Below are positions 13,317 through 21,260 of a stretch of 26,914 nt of DNA, in pieces. The number at the start of each line of letters is the position of its first letter. Position 1 is the first letter of the stretch. The translations under genes and the position numbers were made by a program. The notes below the pieces were generated by a model. That model made no database searches and had not been told where the DNA came from. It was given only the letters and a program-made list of their open reading frames with translations. Source of the DNA: UBA8516 sp035455245 (GTDB lineage: Archaea; Thermoproteota; Nitrososphaeria; Nitrososphaerales; Nitrosopumilaceae); contig DATIFN010000024.1 in NCBI GenBank assembly GCA_035455245.1, positions 1-26,914 on the forward strand. The letters run 5' to 3'.

Positions 13317-14454
13317 TTTTTTTCTCCTTTTTGAATCGAGTATAGTTTTCGATCACAAGATGGTTTGCTTCGTCAAGTTGGTTTAAGGAAAGGAGTGGCA
13401 AAAGATCTCTTATTGCAAAGTTTGCCCATGACTCGGAATTCAAAATATCTTTAGCAAGTTTGAACATTTCATCATCAATTTTTGCTGGCTTGTCCACAAA
13501 TGTCAAACCATTATTTTCTTCTGGTTGTATAGATTTCCAGAAGCATCGCAAGGAAAGGGGATAGAGTCTTGCTATTTGTGATTGCACCAGATCAGTTTCT
13601 ATCTTTTCTCCATGAATTTTTATTTCAACTACTGGCTTTCGTACAAATGTTTCTAATTTTTTTGATAATAGGTCTACTTCATTTTTAAGATTTTTAAATT
13701 CAGTCTTGACTGTAAGTTGTGGACGCGTGTCAAGTTTTATCCAATTTGGTTTTGCCTCTTCTGATGAAATGTCAACTTCATAAAAGCCCTTTTGGGTTTC
13801 TTTTATTCCCTCACTAGAGGTAAGCTCAATAGATCCAGGATATGCAAGTGGGCCTCCAAGGTTGCCAAATTTTTTAAGTTCTCTCTCATGAAGGTGTCCC
13901 ATGGCATAATAGGTAAAGTTCTTTGGAAGTTCAGTAGAGTTTAGCTCACCTGCAAACTTGTTTATCTCAGCAATTCCCTGATGTAAAACAAGAATTTTGT
14001 GGCCTTTGTGTTTTTTTGCTTCCAAGTCTACTTGTGCAAAATCCTTTTCAAAGGTGTGAGCTTCAGTTTTTCTTCGCTTGTCAAAGCCGACCAGCATCAC
14101 ATCCTTGTGGTAAAATGGTTTGCCGTTTCCAATATACTTTGAAAACTCTAGGTTATGATATACAAAGGGAATTGGTGTTGAACGTATTCTGCTGATATCA
14201 TGCTCGCCAAGAATGAAAAATGAATCTATGTTGTTTTGTTTTAACCTTTTTAAGGCATTTGCCAAAACCAAGATTGCCTTTCCGCTTGGGTTTGGTACAT
14301 GAAATATGTCTCCTGCAAAGATTACAAAATCAACATGATCTTTAATAGAAATGTCAATTGCCTGATCAAAAGCAGAATAGACATCTTGTTCTCGTTCTTC
14401 TGAATAATATTGTACAAATCCAAGATGTGTATCAGATATGTGGGAAAATATCAT
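13306..14454 (-). CDS. mre11: DNA repair exonuclease/endonuclease Mre11
   Basis: 382 aa, ATG 14452-14454, one base after herA ends. Metallophosphoesterase motifs in order: ISDTHLG (Asp8, His10), FAGDIFH (Asp49), LGEHD (83-86, His85), LHQG (His158) and GHLHE (His187, His189), which bind two Mn/Mg ions. The usual motif here is GNHD; Glu replaces the Asn that normally bridges to metal. The C-terminal part is the capping and Rad50-binding region. With Rad50 it forms the end-processing complex that starts resection; NurA and HerA continue it. Its last 11 nt overlap rad50, a sign of translational coupling. Confidence 0.95.
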   Translation of the reverse strand: MIFSHISDTHLGFVQYYSEEREQDVYSAFDQAIDISIKDHVDFVIFAGDIFHVPNPSGKAILVLANALKRLKQNNIDSFFILGEHDISRIRSTPIPFVYHNLEFSKYIGNGKPFYHKDVMLVGFDKRRKTEAHTFEKDFAQVDLEAKKHKGHKILVLHQGIAEINKFAGELNSTELPKNFTYYAMGHLHERELKKFGNLGGPLAYPGSIELTSSEGIKETQKGFYEVDISSEEAKPNWIKLDTRPQLTVKTEFKNLKNEVDLLSKKLETFVRKPVVEIKIHGEKIETDLVQSQIARLYPLSLRCFWKSIQPEENNGLTFVDKPAKIDDEMFKLAKDILNSESWANFAIRDLLPLLSLNQLDEANHLVIENYTRFKKEKKIVN

Positions 14455-14455
14455 A

Positions 14456-15976
14456 TCAATCCATTAGCAAGTCTTTTTGAATAAGACCTTGGGTAGATTC
14501 TGCTGCGATTTCTTTGTATTTTGTAGATTCAGACCACTCTGCAACTGCATCAAGATCAGAGCCTATTGCCTTTCCTTTTACTTCATCGACATGCACAATT
14601 GATGGGAGGTTTACCCACTGACCCACTAAAACTGCATCACCGATGTTTAGTGAGGAAAGTTGTGTAAGAAGGTCTTTGCTTAGAGACTCTGCTGCTGAGG
14701 CAATCTGTTGCTGGTCGTCGTCTTGAACTATTTTCATTATTGCAAGTGAACCCATCTGACTGAGGACGTTTGGATCAATGTTTCGAGGTCTTTGCGAAAC
14801 TATTCCAAGACCAATTCCAAACTTTCTTCCCTCCCTTGCAACTTTTGAAGCCCAATACTTTGTGTCAGTGTGTTCGCCTTTTGGAATAAAGACGTGAGCT
14901 TCTTCAATTATTACAAAAAGTGGAGTTGAAAATTTTGTAGTATTTCTTGAAAGTTTTCTTCCCTTTTTTGCCCAGTAAGAATCCTTTCTGTCATTTAGTA
15001 ATTCTTGTAAATAGTAAGACAGTCCGACGTTTGCCTGTCTTTCACTAAGCTCTGCAACACTTAGTACATTTACTCTTCCTTCCTTTATCAGATCAACTGG
15101 ATCACCACAGTCAGGATCCAAAATGTCAGAGAACCTATGCTTTGCATCATCAATCTTGTCAAGCACCCTACTAGCACTGTCTGCGTATCCTTTTGTTGTA
15201 TGACCAAACTCAGAGACACTTTCTTCAAGTGCAGCCCAAAAGTCCTTTGCCTGTCTTACCTGAGTAGTAAAGGATTCACGCAATACTCTTTGCTGCTTGT
15301 CCGCATTTTCTCTAAGCTCAATTACTTCAGCTAGCTTGTCTGCCTGCAATAGTCGCGGGTTTATCTTGGCGTCTGTTACACTAATCTTTGGAAGACTCAA
15401 ATTGGTATAGTCGTTGTGATAATCAAAAATTATCAGGGTACCTTGCAGTGCTGAAACTTGTTTTGCAATAAGAGAAACAAGGTTACTTTTTCCCATCCCA
15501 GTCATGGCAAGTATTCCAATGTGTCTTGAGACGATTCGATTTATGTTGATCTTTGCCTCAATCTCAGAATTTCTTAAAAGAGAACCAATCCTTATCCACT
15601 CTTTTTGTTTTGGCGCAAATATGACATCAAGATCTTGTTGTGTCGCTTCAAGAATTGATGTTCCAGGAAGTGGCGGAACTGCGGGAACTATGGCTTGACC
15701 CTTTTGCAGTTTATCTAAAAAACCAAGAATCCCAATTTTTACTTTGTAGTTTTTGTCGCGAGAGTTTAGCTCAGCGACTTCTTTGCTTTCCATCGCCTCA
15801 TCAAAGTTTCTTATGTCAGTTAGGGCATCGCTTGAAACAATGGAGCGTTCAACCAAACCTAAGAGTTTTCCATTTTGTGAATCTACAATAACATACTCAC
15901 CCACAGAAAGTGGTCGCATAGATTGCCCTGTAACCTCAGTCGGTTTTGCTTCTCCTATCACTACACCAATATTCAT
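14456..15976 (-). CDS. herA: DNA-end resection helicase/translocase HerA
   Basis: 506 aa, starting at ATG 15974-15976, which overlaps the nurA stop by 4 nt. An N-terminal HAS-barrel (residues about 1-100, with GEYVIVDSQNGKLLG and VKIGILGFLD) precedes a FtsK/VirB4-like ATPase core: Walker A MTGMGKSNLV (158-167), strand LIIFDYHNDY, Walker B FVIIEEAHVFIPKG with adjoining acidic residues, and the sensor/arginine-finger region REGRKFGIGLGIVSQRPRNI. The C-terminal brace follows. HerA forms a hexamer that couples with NurA dimers to unwind and degrade one strand at DNA breaks, giving the 3' overhang for RadA. The gene order nurA-herA-mre11-rad50 is the classic archaeal layout. Confidence 0.95.
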   Translation of the reverse strand: MNIGVVIGEAKPTEVTGQSMRPLSVGEYVIVDSQNGKLLGLVERSIVSSDALTDIRNFDEAMESKEVAELNSRDKNYKVKIGILGFLDKLQKGQAIVPAVPPLPGTSILEATQQDLDVIFAPKQKEWIRIGSLLRNSEIEAKININRIVSRHIGILAMTGMGKSNLVSLIAKQVSALQGTLIIFDYHNDYTNLSLPKISVTDAKINPRLLQADKLAEVIELRENADKQQRVLRESFTTQVRQAKDFWAALEESVSEFGHTTKGYADSASRVLDKIDDAKHRFSDILDPDCGDPVDLIKEGRVNVLSVAELSERQANVGLSYYLQELLNDRKDSYWAKKGRKLSRNTTKFSTPLFVIIEEAHVFIPKGEHTDTKYWASKVAREGRKFGIGLGIVSQRPRNIDPNVLSQMGSLAIMKIVQDDDQQQIASAAESLSKDLLTQLSSLNIGDAVLVGQWVNLPSIVHVDEVKGKAIGSDLDAVAEWSESTKYKEIAAESTQGLIQKDLLMD

Positions 15977-16818
15977 TCAAGCACTTCCCTTGATCCAATC
16001 TCATTTCCTAGGCCATATAGACTAACAAGTCTTGCCAGATCAGTGTAAGAAATCTTGCAGTTGTTGTGTGCAAGCTTAAGAGCATATGGATAACCTGATA
16101 CGCTGTTTTTGTATAGCCTGTCCAAAAGTGATCTAATTTCTGATTCATTGTGATCAGAACCTAACAATTCAATTTTTATCAGAGGAGTAGAATCCCGTAG
16201 TCTTGCATACACAGATGAAATTACTTTGCCTGGTCCAAGATCTCGGTCTACAAAGATTTTGCTAAAGCCCGGCTTTTTTACCGCATGATTGTAATAAAAA
16301 ATGTCACCTGCAAGAGAGCCAAACTTACCAAACTCGTTTTTTGTAACAGATGTTTTTGAGATAAAAACAACATTGTTCCTCTTCTTTACGGTTCCAGTAA
16401 GGGAGGCGATGAGAGATGCCTGTCTTGTGAGAAACTGAGAGTATAGGGATCCGTCCATAATCACCAAATCGACCTTGTCTACAGAGGCTGCGCAAGCATC
16501 AATTTCCATCTTGCTTGCCTGGGTTGCAAGTTCAGGATTTGGGGTTCCTAACCCTTGGTTGTGCAGTTCTGATATAATCACACCATCAGATTGGATTGAA
16601 ACAGCTGTAACGACCCATAATTCCAGGCCTTGGAATTTTGTACTGTTATAGCTGCTATCTATTCCAGCAATTAAGGAATCTTGTCTTTGTGGGGTGTATT
16701 CTATCCAGTTGTTTCTTGCTTCCTGCACAATCTGTTCAAACCGTTGTCCTTTTAGCACAGACAAGGTCTCTTCGCGTTTTTTAAGAGCATCGAGATAGAC
16801 AGTGTTTCGCATAAGCAC
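15973..16818 (-). CDS. nurA: 5'-3' nuclease NurA
   Basis: The start may be GTG 16818 or ATG 16812 (MRNTVYLDALKKREE); the frame is continuous from both. NurA is an RNase H-like nuclease. Catalytic acidic residues appear as LIAGIDSSYNS (Asp54) and VDLVIMDGSLYSQFL (Asp122), the two motif aspartates, plus a Glu/Asp helix with ELATQASKMEIDACAAS between them. The central dimerisation part contains KKRNNVVFISKTSVTKNEFG and the C-terminal region has HNESEIRSLLDRLYKNSV. It acts as a dimer on top of the HerA hexamer. It is the first gene of the four-gene repair operon and shares its 71-nt promoter region with the divergent P5C dehydrogenase gene. Confidence 0.9.
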   Translation of the reverse strand: MLMRNTVYLDALKKREETLSVLKGQRFEQIVQEARNNWIEYTPQRQDSLIAGIDSSYNSTKFQGLELWVVTAVSIQSDGVIISELHNQGLGTPNPELATQASKMEIDACAASVDKVDLVIMDGSLYSQFLTRQASLIASLTGTVKKRNNVVFISKTSVTKNEFGKFGSLAGDIFYYNHAVKKPGFSKIFVDRDLGPGKVISSVYARLRDSTPLIKIELLGSDHNESEIRSLLDRLYKNSVSGYPYALKLAHNNCKISYTDLARLVSLYGLGNEIGSREVLE

Positions 16819-16889
16819 CCTTTACATCCATAGATAAAATGTTTATTTTTTGAAAATGAGTTGCGTGCAAGCTAATAGATAATCAATTT

Positions 16890-18479
16890 ATGGAGTCAGC
16901 CACAAGGATACGCATGTTTGAAAATGAAAAAACATGGGCAAAAGCAGTAATACACAATGCTACCGATGATTTTCACAAAAAATTTGATGAGTCGATAGAA
17001 ACGGTTAGAAAAGATTTTGGGAAGAGATATCCAATCTTAATAGGCGGAAAAGAAATCTTTTCTGAAAATCAATTTCAGGTAAGGTCTCCAGCTGATAGAA
17101 ATATCGTGATTGCTAATTTTCCAATGGCTACAAATGAAGACACATTACATGCGATCGAATCAGCCAAGGATGCATTTTTCAAGTGGAGTGTAACCCCTTT
17201 TCAAAAAAGAGTTCAGATTTTCAGAGAAGTGGCAGATGATCTTTCTTCTCAGAAATTTACACTTGCTGCAATAATGGCTTTTGAAAACGGGAAAAATAGA
17301 CTAGAAGCGATGGGTGATGTCGATGAGGCAATCGATTTTCTAAGGTTTTATTCAGAGCAACTTGAGGTAAACGATGGATATTCCAAGGAGACCAAGAGTG
17401 CCAATCCTAATGAAAAGACACGCAGTGTGTTAAAACCATACGGGGTATGGGGAATCATTTCTCCATTCAATTTTCCTTCCGCAATAGCAATAGGAATGAC
17501 TACAGGCGCTCTTCTTACTGGAAACACTGCTGTGCTAAAACCAGCAAGTGACACTCCACTTTCAGCATTCAAGTTTGTAGAGGCAATTTATCACAAGCTA
17601 CCACCAGCTGCAATAAACTTTGTAACAGGTTCTGGAGGCACAGTTGGAAAAACAATCCTTGAAAGTTCGCTCGTAGACGGAATTGCATTTACTGGTTCCA
17701 AAGATGTTGGGATGTCAGGATATCGAACATTTATTGAAAAAAACCCACGTCCGTTTATTTCTGAGATGGGTGGGAAAAATCCTGTTATAATTACAGAATC
17801 AGCAGACATTGACAAAGCCACAGATGGAGTAATGCGTGCTGCATTTGGTTATGGGGGACAAAAGTGTAGTGCATGTTCTAGAATTTATGTTCAAAAAAGT
17901 GTTGCAAACAAGTTTATGGAAAAACTTGTATCAAAAACAAGTTCATTAAAAATAGGATATCCATGGCAAAAGGATGTCTTTTTGGGACCAGTAATTAATG
18001 ACTCTTCGGTAAGAAGATTTGAAAAAGCAGTAGAGATTGCAAAAAAAGATGGAACAATAATTCAGGGGGGTTTGGTTTTAAAAGATCCTGAGTATCAAAA
18101 TGGCTATTTTGTACAACCTACCATTGTTACTGGTTTACCACAAGAACATGAACTTGTAAGAGACGAGTTGTTTTTGCCCTTTGTTTGTGTACTAGAGTGT
18201 GATACACTGGATGAGGCAATCAAACTAGCAAACAAGACAGAATATGGTCTCACTGCTGGAATTTTTAGCCAAGACAAAAACCAAGTCGAGACATTTTTTA
18301 ATAAAATTGAGGCCGGAGTGACTTATGCAAACAGATCTGCAAGTGCTACTACTGGTGCGTTTGTTGGCGCACAACCCTTTGTGGGTTGGAAAGATTCTGG
18401 AATCTCAGGCAAAGGAGCAGGTGGAGAATACTATCTGCTCCAGTTTATGCGAGAACAAACTCAGACTCGATGTGAATGA
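16890..18479 (+). CDS. pruA: L-glutamate gamma-semialdehyde (P5C) dehydrogenase
   Basis: 529 aa, ATG 16890-16892. This is an aldehyde dehydrogenase of the proline-catabolism group. The visible landmarks are ISPFNFPSAIAIGM (Asn194, oxyanion hole), TGNTAVLKPASDTP for NAD binding, the G-S-x-x-x-x-G loop in AFTGSKDVG, EMGGKN (general base Glu292) and GGQKCSACSR with the nucleophilic Cys326. The neighbour on the other strand is proline dehydrogenase, which makes its substrate, so the pair converts proline to glutamate. The approximately 50-residue N-terminal extension is normal for the P5CDH group. The gene ends in a 19-nt tail-to-tail overlap with the proline dehydrogenase gene. Confidence 0.92.
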   Translation: MESATRIRMFENEKTWAKAVIHNATDDFHKKFDESIETVRKDFGKRYPILIGGKEIFSENQFQVRSPADRNIVIANFPMATNEDTLHAIESAKDAFFKWSVTPFQKRVQIFREVADDLSSQKFTLAAIMAFENGKNRLEAMGDVDEAIDFLRFYSEQLEVNDGYSKETKSANPNEKTRSVLKPYGVWGIISPFNFPSAIAIGMTTGALLTGNTAVLKPASDTPLSAFKFVEAIYHKLPPAAINFVTGSGGTVGKTILESSLVDGIAFTGSKDVGMSGYRTFIEKNPRPFISEMGGKNPVIITESADIDKATDGVMRAAFGYGGQKCSACSRIYVQKSVANKFMEKLVSKTSSLKIGYPWQKDVFLGPVINDSSVRRFEKAVEIAKKDGTIIQGGLVLKDPEYQNGYFVQPTIVTGLPQEHELVRDELFLPFVCVLECDTLDEAIKLANKTEYGLTAGIFSQDKNQVETFFNKIEAGVTYANRSASATTGAFVGAQPFVGWKDSGISGKGAGGEYYLLQFMREQTQTRCE

Positions 18480-19327
18480 ATAAACGAACTTCCTAAAAGC
18501 AAGATGTTGCGTTTTCTTTCTTTTAGCCTTCTAATAGAATATGGGAGCCAGTTTGTTCCATAGGGGATGTATTCTGAAACAGAAAATCCTTTCTTCAAAA
18601 GACCAGGCTTTAGTTCATCACGAATTCCTTTAAGAAATTGGAACTCAAATTTTTTTTCATGTACCTTTGAGAGTCGAATTGCCTTTTCAATTAAAACAGA
18701 GTCATGTGTTGCTATGCCAAACTCATTTCCTTTTACAAACAGCATTTCCATCAAGTTTCTATAGTTTTGATCAACTTCTTTTTTTGATTGAAATGCAATT
18801 GCTTTTTTTTCCCTGTATGCTCCCTTGACAAGACGTATCTTTGCTCCCTTTTCAAGAAGATGCATCAAGTCTCCTCTTGAACGCCTAAGGTTAGCTTGTA
18901 GAGCAAGACCAAGTCTTTCGTATTTATCAAATAAATCAAGATAGATTCCAATGGTGTCATCAGTGTGTTCGGATGACTCCATGTCAATCCAAACAAACGA
19001 CTGTGACTGTGAAGCCCTTTCAATTATTATTTCATAGTTTTTCAAGCACTCTTTTTTGTTTCGTGAAAGACCAAGTTGTGTTGGTTTGATGGATACACCG
19101 CCTTCAACCTTTGATTTTCGTAAATTTGAGATGAGAATTAGATATTCTTTTACAGTCTTTTCAACCTGATTTTTTGTTGTGACGTGTTCTCCAAGCCTGT
19201 TTATGATTGCATCCATTCCTTTTTTGTTTGCCATACGTGCTGATTCTAGGGCTTGAGCCATAGAGTCACCAGCTATCCACTGTTTTGCTATCCTAAATAG
19301 GAATTTTTCCATTAATCCAGAACTCAT
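18461..19327 (-). CDS. putA: Proline dehydrogenase (FAD)
   Basis: 288 aa, ATG 19325-19327. It is the stand-alone proline dehydrogenase type, a TIM-barrel flavoenzyme that oxidises proline to pyrroline-5-carboxylate and passes electrons to quinone. Characteristic segments are GGVSIKPTQLGLSRN, SFVWIDMESSEHTDDT, the FAD-binding RLVKGAYREKKAIAF with its conserved Lys and Arg, FGIATHDS and the C-terminal IPYGTNWLPYSIRRLKERK, whose paired Arg residues bind the proline carboxylate. It lies opposite the P5C dehydrogenase gene and is fired from a palindromic divergent promoter shared with nadX. Electrons would enter the respiratory chain at the membrane. Confidence 0.9.
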   Translation of the reverse strand: MSSGLMEKFLFRIAKQWIAGDSMAQALESARMANKKGMDAIINRLGEHVTTKNQVEKTVKEYLILISNLRKSKVEGGVSIKPTQLGLSRNKKECLKNYEIIIERASQSQSFVWIDMESSEHTDDTIGIYLDLFDKYERLGLALQANLRRSRGDLMHLLEKGAKIRLVKGAYREKKAIAFQSKKEVDQNYRNLMEMLFVKGNEFGIATHDSVLIEKAIRLSKVHEKKFEFQFLKGIRDELKPGLLKKGFSVSEYIPYGTNWLPYSIRRLKERKRNILLLGSSFIHSHRV

Positions 19328-19355
19328 TTTCTAAACAAGAAACATTGGTTCAAAA

Positions 19356-19382
19356 CTTGTTTAAAGTTATAGCTTTAACAAG
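19356..19382. promoter_or_regulatory. Palindromic divergent promoter between putA and nadX
   Basis: CTTGTTTAAAG (19356-19366), six bases, then CTTTAACAAG (19373-19382) is an inverted repeat with one extra T. Each arm holds a TTTAAA/TTTAA TATA-like core, one placed for the minus-strand proline dehydrogenase (start 19327) and one for plus-strand nadX (start 19408). A third ACAAG copy (AAACAAG, 19333-19339) lies beside it. A regulator binding the palindrome would cover both TATA elements. Confidence 0.45.
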
Positions 19383-19407
19383 GGCATAATACAAAGTTCT
19401 GATTGTC

Positions 19408-20226
19408 TTGAAAAAAATCGGACTTTTAGGATGTGGTGCGATTGGAACTGAAATTGCATTGGCAATTGATTCAGGAAAAATTGATGCCAGACTCACTCAT
19501 GTCTTTGATTTTTCAAAAGAGGCATCAAAAAAATTAGTGGAAAAACTAAAGACCAGACCTGAAATAACAGAAAATGTTGGATTGCTTGCAGCTGCACCAC
19601 TAGATCTAATAGTTGAGGCTGCATCACAAGATGCTATTCGCGATAATGCTCTAACAATACTTCAGAACAAAAAAGATTTGATGATAATGAGTGTTGGTGC
19701 ACTTTTGGATGAATCAATTTTTGATATTATATTAGAAGCTAGTCAAGATTTTAAAAGATCAGTTTATCTTCCCTCTGGTGCAATTCTTGGGCTTGACGGA
19801 ATACGTGCTGTGAAAAACCAGCTAGAATCAGTAACTTTGGTTACAACAAAGAATCCAAAGGCATTGAAGGGAGCCAAGTTTTTTGAAACATCAGAAATTA
19901 ATCTTGATAAAATCACAAAACCAACTACAATTTATGACGGAGCTGCTCAAGAGGTGGTAAAGCTTTTTCCTGCAAACATCAATGTTGCCGCACTCTTAAG
20001 CTTGGCAGGAATTGGAAGTGAAAAGACAAAAGTAAGAATTGTTGCAGACCCAACTATAGACAAAAACACTCATGAGATATTAGCTCAAGGAAAGTTTGGC
20101 AAGTTTTCAATCAAGGTGGAAAATGTTCCAAGCGATTCAAACCCAAAGACAAGTCAGCTTGCAATCTTTTCTGCAATTGAATGTCTCAGAGCAATCTGCA
20201 AGCAAGACATCAGGATAGGAACATGA
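19408..20226 (+). CDS. nadX: L-aspartate dehydrogenase NadX
   Basis: 272 aa, starting at TTG 19408 since the Rossmann motif KKIGLLGCGAIGTEIALAI begins right there. It oxidises L-aspartate to iminoaspartate with NAD(P), the first step of NAD synthesis when NadB is absent. The family landmarks are the G-x-G-A-x-G loop, LLAAAPLDLIVEAASQDAI, MIMSVGALLDE, the LPSGAILGLDGIRA segment at the active site, and NINVAALLSLAGIG near the C-terminus. A palindrome, TGGCAA-ATA-TTGCCA, follows the stop immediately. It lies 95 nt upstream of nadA, the next pathway step, in the same direction. Transcription probably starts at the divergent promoter with putA. Confidence 0.92.
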   Translation: MKKIGLLGCGAIGTEIALAIDSGKIDARLTHVFDFSKEASKKLVEKLKTRPEITENVGLLAAAPLDLIVEAASQDAIRDNALTILQNKKDLMIMSVGALLDESIFDIILEASQDFKRSVYLPSGAILGLDGIRAVKNQLESVTLVTTKNPKALKGAKFFETSEINLDKITKPTTIYDGAAQEVVKLFPANINVAALLSLAGIGSEKTKVRIVADPTIDKNTHEILAQGKFGKFSIKVENVPSDSNPKTSQLAIFSAIECLRAICKQDIRIGT

Positions 20227-20228
20227 GC

Positions 20229-20243
20229 TGGCAAATATTGCCA
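20229..20243. promoter_or_regulatory. Palindrome TGGCAA-ATA-TTGCCA after nadX
   Basis: A perfect 6-bp inverted repeat with a 3-nt centre lies 2 nt after the nadX stop and about 90 nt before nadA. It may be an operator for an NAD-related regulator or a short RNA hairpin ending the nadX message. A further AAGATGT ... ACATCTT inverted pair lies just downstream (about 20253-20281). Confidence 0.4.
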
Positions 20244-20283
20244 AGACATTCAAAGATGTCGTAAAAGCTGCCTTACATCTTAT

Positions 20284-20294
20284 GCTTTAAATGC
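20284..20294 (+). promoter_or_regulatory. TATA-like box of nadA
   Basis: GCTTTAAATGC is centred about 33 nt before ATG 20322, so nadA may have its own promoter with a very short leader in addition to read-through from nadX. Confidence 0.4.
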
Positions 20295-20321
20295 ACATTT
20301 CTACCGATTTACATTAGACAA

Positions 20322-21260
20322 ATGGATTTAAAGTCAGAAATTCTGAGACTTAAAAAAGAGAAAGATGTTCTCGTTTTGGCTCACAATTACCAGATTCCTG
20401 AAGTACAGGATGTTGCCGACTATGTTGGTGACTCGCTAGGCCTATCAAGACAAGCTGCAAAGACAGATCACAAAACGATTTTGTTTTGTGGAGTTCATTT
20501 TATGGCAGAAACTGCAGCGATAACATGTCCTGACAAAAAAGTACTCATTCCAGATTTATCAGCGGGATGTTCGCTTTCAGACACAATAACAGTAAATGAA
20601 TTAAAAAAATGGAAAGGTCAACACCCTAATGCAATAACTGTTGGATATGTAAATACGACTGCGGAAGTAAAAGCAGAGCTTGATTATTGCTGCACTTCAT
20701 CAAATGCGATTAATGTTGTACGAGCAATTCCAGAGAACAAAGAAATTTTATTTTTGCCTGATATGTTTTTGGGTTCTTATGTAGCAAAGATGACAAACAG
20801 AAAGAACATGTTCATCTGGGCAGGTGAATGTCATGTTCATGCAGGAATAAGATCGCAAGATGTGGAAGCAAAACTAAACGAGCACGTAAACTCTGAATTT
20901 CTAGTACATCCAGAGTGTGGTTGCACCACCTCACTGATGTATGGAATTTCGCAAGGTGACTATGGAAGTCGACAAGTACAATTGTTATCTACGGAAGGAA
21001 TGATGAATTATGCAAAGAGTTCACAAGCAAAGAGTTTTGTTGTTGCAACAGAAACTGGAATCTTGTACAGGATGAAACAACAAAACCCAGAAAAGGATTT
21101 CATCCCAGTTTCAGAAAATGCAGTTTGTCAGTACATGAAAATGATAACACTTGAAAAAGTCTATGCCTCACTTAAAGAAGACAAATACGAAGTCAGAGTT
21201 CCAAAAAACACTGCACAAAAGGCGCGACTTGCAATAGACAGAATGCTTGCTATCAGCTAA
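20322..21260 (+). CDS. nadA: Quinolinate synthase NadA (4Fe-4S)
   Basis: 312 aa, ATG 20322. NadA condenses iminoaspartate with dihydroxyacetone phosphate to quinolinate on a [4Fe-4S] cluster. The three expected cluster cysteines are visible in LSAGCSLSDT (Cys83), VHPECGCT (Cys199) and NAVCQYMKM (Cys269). Other hallmarks are VLAHNYQIPEVQDVADYVGDS near the start (residues 18-38), FCGVHFMAETAA, and WAGECHVHAGI for substrate binding. The length is normal. It follows nadX in the same direction and ends tail to tail with nadC (8-nt overlap), so all steps from aspartate to NaMN lie together. Confidence 0.96.
   Translation: MDLKSEILRLKKEKDVLVLAHNYQIPEVQDVADYVGDSLGLSRQAAKTDHKTILFCGVHFMAETAAITCPDKKVLIPDLSAGCSLSDTITVNELKKWKGQHPNAITVGYVNTTAEVKAELDYCCTSSNAINVVRAIPENKEILFLPDMFLGSYVAKMTNRKNMFIWAGECHVHAGIRSQDVEAKLNEHVNSEFLVHPECGCTTSLMYGISQGDYGSRQVQLLSTEGMMNYAKSSQAKSFVVATETGILYRMKQQNPEKDFIPVSENAVCQYMKMITLEKVYASLKEDKYEVRVPKNTAQKARLAIDRMLAIS

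Noticed and set aside
11238..16818. The repair operon as a mobile defence island
   Set aside because: nurA-herA-mre11-rad50 is the standard archaeal chromosomal operon, with base composition like its neighbours and no integrase, repeats or defence genes nearby.
20227..20292. A short frame reading ELANIAKTFKDVVKAALHL after nadX
   Set aside because: It has no start codon, is about 21 codons and lies in the promoter region of nadA; it looks like chance or old coding debris.
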